Below are positions 61,405 to 64,000 of a DNA stretch of 64,000 bases, in pieces. Made by a program: the position numbers and the translations under genes. A model generated the notes under the pieces. It had not been told where the DNA came from. It made no database searches and saw nothing but the letters and a program-made list of their open reading frames with translations. The stretch comes from UBA4416 sp964543545 (GTDB lineage: Bacteria > Bacteroidota > Bacteroidia > B-17B0 > Aurantibacillaceae), in NCBI GenBank assembly GCA_964543545.1, contig CAZIYT010000001.1:1116001-1180000 (forward strand). The letters are read 5' to 3'. Numbering within the stretch: the first letter of the stretch is position 1; each line of letters begins with the position of its first letter.

Positions 61405-63267
61405 ATGTGCGGAATAGCCGGATATTTACATTTCAATAAGACTAAAAAAGCAGAACAGCCGGTTTTAAAAGGCATGACGGATTGTATGTCTTATCGCGGG
61501 CCTGACGGCGATGGCTTTTATGTGCAGGATAACCTGGCACTGGGTCATAGGCGCTTGAGCATTATCGATCTCAGTACAGGTGATCAGCCCATGTACAGCA
61601 GCGACCGGCATAAGGTTCTTGTTTTCAACGGTGAGATTTATAATTACATAGAATTGAAAGAAGAGCTTAGCGCGTTAGGCCACCGCTTTGAAACCACTTC
61701 GGATACGGAAGTGCTGATCAAGGCTTACGAGGAATGGGGCTACGACTGCCAGAATAAATTCAACGGGATGTGGGCTTTTGCTCTGTGGGATGAAACAAAG
61801 CAGGAGTTGTTCCTGTCGCGCGACCGGATCGGAGAAAAGCCGCTGCATTATGCCGTGTTTGAAGAAAGCTTTGTGTTTGCGTCGGAGATCAAGTCCATCC
61901 TGAGCTTCGGCGTTCCGAAAGTGATCAGAAAAGAGCTGATCGAAATTTACCTGGCGCTCACCAATATTCCGGCGCCCGATACCTTTTACAAAGACATTTA
62001 TAAATTAATGCCGGGGCATTACCTTGTGGTGAAAGACGGTACAGTCTCGGAGAAAAGCTACTGGCAGTTTCCACAGTGTGCAGAAAAGGCCATGATCACT
62101 GATAAAAAGTTGGTCTACGAAACCTTTGAAGCCCTGCTCACAGATGCCGTACGCATCCGGATGAGAAGCGACGTGCCTTTTGGCGCCTTTCTGAGCGGCG
62201 GGCTCGATTCTTCGGCAATCGTTTCCATCATGGCCGGCATCTCTTCCTTTCCTGTCAATACCTTTACCATTGGGTTTGATAACAAGGATTTTGATGAGAG
62301 TGAGCTGGCCAAAGAAGTGTCTGACAAATTCGGTACAGGGCATCACCGCGGAACGGTTGTGCCCGATAGCTTTAAAGGTGCCATCAACCGTGTGGCGCAT
62401 CATTATGATGAGCCCTTTGGCGATTCCTCGGCCATTCCCACAGACTTTGTGTCGCGCTATGCCTCGCAAAAAGTAAAAATGGTGCTGACAGGAGATGGAG
62501 GCGACGAAGCCCTGAGCGGCTATAACTCCTATAAAGGTGTCAAGGTCTCTTCTGCCATCAATGCCTGGTTGCCCGGAGGCTTAAAGAAAGGTCTTATCGG
62601 TTCCGTGCATTTGCTGTCGCGTGTGGCGAAAGGCCCCCTTCGTTATAAACTTAATAAAGTAGCCAACGTGCTCAAAACATCAGAGCTGCCTTTTCATATA
62701 AGACTCGCGGAAAAAACAGCTTTCACCAGCCTGAAAGATATTAAGCAACTTACGGCGCACATCGAAGGGGTGATCCCGGTGGAAGAGTACTTCAAAAAAC
62801 TGCTGGAGGAATGTCGGTTTAAGGATGATTTTTATAAGCTGATGTATGTGCATTACAGGCATAATCTGCCAAACGATTACTTGGTGAAGGTAGACCGCAT
62901 GACAATGGCCAATTCCATTGAGGCACGGGTTCCGTTTCTGGATTACAGGTTGGTGGAATTTATGGCAGGCGTCCACAAGGATGTGAAAATGGATGGATGG
63001 GAACTGAAAAGCGTGTTGAGAGCAAGCGTGGGCCGCCATCTTCCACCAGCGATCTTAAAAGCTTCCAAGCGTGGCTTCGGGATCCCTTTGCGCGAATGGT
63101 TCAAGGAAAAAGAGTTCGGCAGCGTGTTGGGAGAGAATCTTGAAAACGTGAATAAGCTCCTGAATGAAGCTACGGTAAAGAAAATCATCAGGGAAAATAA
63201 CGAAGGCAAAAAAGATAACGGCAATTTTATCTGGACACTGATTCAGCTGAATAAATTCCTCGACTGA
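61405..63267 (+). CDS. asnB: asparagine synthase (glutamine-hydrolysing)
   Basis: 620 aa. N-terminal Cys2 nucleophile (MCGIAGY) and glutaminase domain with YRGPDGDG, then the synthetase domain with SGGLDSS (P-loop-like PPi motif, about 262) and the ARVPFLD segment. In polysaccharide loci such enzymes may amidate a sugar carboxylate instead of making asparagine (inference). Its TGA shares the A with the next start (TGATG). Confidence 0.92.
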   Translation: MCGIAGYLHFNKTKKAEQPVLKGMTDCMSYRGPDGDGFYVQDNLALGHRRLSIIDLSTGDQPMYSSDRHKVLVFNGEIYNYIELKEELSALGHRFETTSDTEVLIKAYEEWGYDCQNKFNGMWAFALWDETKQELFLSRDRIGEKPLHYAVFEESFVFASEIKSILSFGVPKVIRKELIEIYLALTNIPAPDTFYKDIYKLMPGHYLVVKDGTVSEKSYWQFPQCAEKAMITDKKLVYETFEALLTDAVRIRMRSDVPFGAFLSGGLDSSAIVSIMAGISSFPVNTFTIGFDNKDFDESELAKEVSDKFGTGHHRGTVVPDSFKGAINRVAHHYDEPFGDSSAIPTDFVSRYASQKVKMVLTGDGGDEALSGYNSYKGVKVSSAINAWLPGGLKKGLIGSVHLLSRVAKGPLRYKLNKVANVLKTSELPFHIRLAEKTAFTSLKDIKQLTAHIEGVIPVEEYFKKLLEECRFKDDFYKLMYVHYRHNLPNDYLVKVDRMTMANSIEARVPFLDYRLVEFMAGVHKDVKMDGWELKSVLRASVGRHLPPAILKASKRGFGIPLREWFKEKEFGSVLGENLENVNKLLNEATVKKIIRENNEGKKDNGNFIWTLIQLNKFLD

Positions 63268-64000
63268 TGCTGAAAGCAATCAACCGTAAATATCTGCTCT
63301 TCGGAACATTCTTCTATGCTTTCGTGGCTTTTTTATTTCCGGTAGAGCTCAAGGCTTTGTACCTCGTTAACTATTTATCGTTGATCATACTGGCTGTGTT
63401 CGTGGGCCAGCTGGAGAAAAGGCCGGAAGAATATTTTAACAGGAAGAAGCTAGGGATCATCGTTTTCTTCTATTCATTGCTCATGATCTTCTGCTACAAT
63501 CTGATCTCCTATTTTTATACGGGCAACCTATATGTGTTCAGCGAGGACGATGCCATGCTTTACCACCGCGAAGCCTCCGTCATGGCCGACATGCCTTTTG
63601 TAAAAAGCATCGACTATTACCTGTCGCGGCATGAATCCGAAGACCTGGGCATCGTCATCATCCTGAGCACGCTATACAAAGTTGTGGCTTCCAAGATCTT
63701 GCTAAGCATCTTTTATGTCTTCGTTGCCGTAGTTACCGCCAATTGCATTTATAGCATTTCTGCGCGCTTCATGTCGGCCAAGTATGCTTTTTTATGCGCC
63801 CTGGTATATTGTACGTCTTCTTACATGATCTGGTACCATTCTTCCGGCTTAAAGGAAAGCGTACTGGTGCTGCTCGTTACCCTGTTTTACAGCAGCTATT
63901 ACCGCGTCGACATTGATAAAAAAACAACTTCCGCCTGGTGGCTGGCGCTTGTGCCTTGTATGCTGTTGTTGTTCCGGCCGGTGTTGGCGATGTTCTGCCT
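63267..64000 (+). CDS. polytopic membrane protein, truncated by window end
   Basis: At least 244 codons, open to the right edge. Begins MLKAINRKYLLFGTFF; several hydrophobic segments (about 8-27, 30-45, 60-80, 130-165, 175-190, 220 onward) and a loop with EDDAMLYHREASVM. The layout would fit a Wzy-like polymerase or GT-C glycosyltransferase, which the locus otherwise lacks; no decisive motif is visible. Confidence 0.75.
   Translation, partial: MLKAINRKYLLFGTFFYAFVAFLFPVELKALYLVNYLSLIILAVFVGQLEKRPEEYFNRKKLGIIVFFYSLLMIFCYNLISYFYTGNLYVFSEDDAMLYHREASVMADMPFVKSIDYYLSRHESEDLGIVIILSTLYKVVASKILLSIFYVFVAVVTANCIYSISARFMSAKYAFLCALVYCTSSYMIWYHSSGLKESVLVLLVTLFYSSYYRVDIDKKTTSAWWLALVPCMLLLFRPVLAMFC

Overview
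The window comes from a Bacteroidota chromosome, probably an environmental lineage outside the gut Bacteroidales. The reasons are three proteins with C-terminal type IX secretion (T9SS) sorting domains, the order tRNA-tuf-tRNA(Trp)-secE-nusG-rplKAJL-rpoBC, promoters of the TTTG-N19-TAnnTTTG type, few Shine-Dalgarno sites, and LysM transglycosylase, DUF4349, DUF4412 and SCO proteins typical of the phylum. I cannot place it below class level. I see no insertion sequence, CRISPR array, rRNA gene or origin.

Layout. 0-1.3 kb: end of an unknown gene and an M20 amidohydrolase. 1.4-7.0 kb: a translationally coupled four-gene DNA-repair module (MBL-fold exonuclease, ATP-dependent ligase, Lhr-type helicase, PdeM-type phosphoesterase). 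7.1-9.7 kb (minus strand): a hotdog dehydratase-like protein and an ABC exporter pair. 9.9-18.6 kb: DUF4349 lipoprotein, DUF4412 protein, YraN, an ECF sigma/anti-sigma pair, a LysM lytic transglycosylase, and an operon with a normal and a metal-site-less SCO protein. 18.8-24.4 kb (minus): a PASTA membrane protein, two tandem T9SS cargo paralogues and an RluD-type pseudouridine synthase. 24.6-38.2 kb: the translation/transcription core, with five tRNAs, tuf, secE, nusG, four ribosomal proteins, rpoB and rpoC. 38.4-47.6 kb: a six-blade DFDPG propeller T9SS protein, an ORF6N protein, a divergent HxlR regulator/DsbA-FrnE lipoprotein pair, a BtrH-like acyltransferase with a ketoacyl synthase III, and trigger factor. 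48-54.8 kb: an alpha/beta-hydrolase lacking its nucleophile serine, a PAS-LuxR regulator, and a surface O-acylation module (two SGNH proteins plus MBOAT). 55.2 kb to the end: a surface-polysaccharide operon (epimerase, flippase, methyltransferase, NeuD-type acyltransferase, two glycosyltransferases, asparagine synthase, and a truncated polytopic membrane protein).

Intergenic space is rich in short palindromic repeats of at least five families. They sit next to terminators, inside the rpl-rpo operon (nusG/rplK and rpoB/rpoC gaps), and once inside a coding sequence. Least ordinary in my view: the SCO pair with one dead copy, the Ser-to-Ala alpha/beta-hydrolase downstream of a possible two-turn direct-repeat regulatory site, the BtrH/KAS-III locus that may be functionally linked to the separate hotdog-ABC operon, and the repeat families. 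I did not find a clear-cut wholly new system; the candidates are ranked in the findings.
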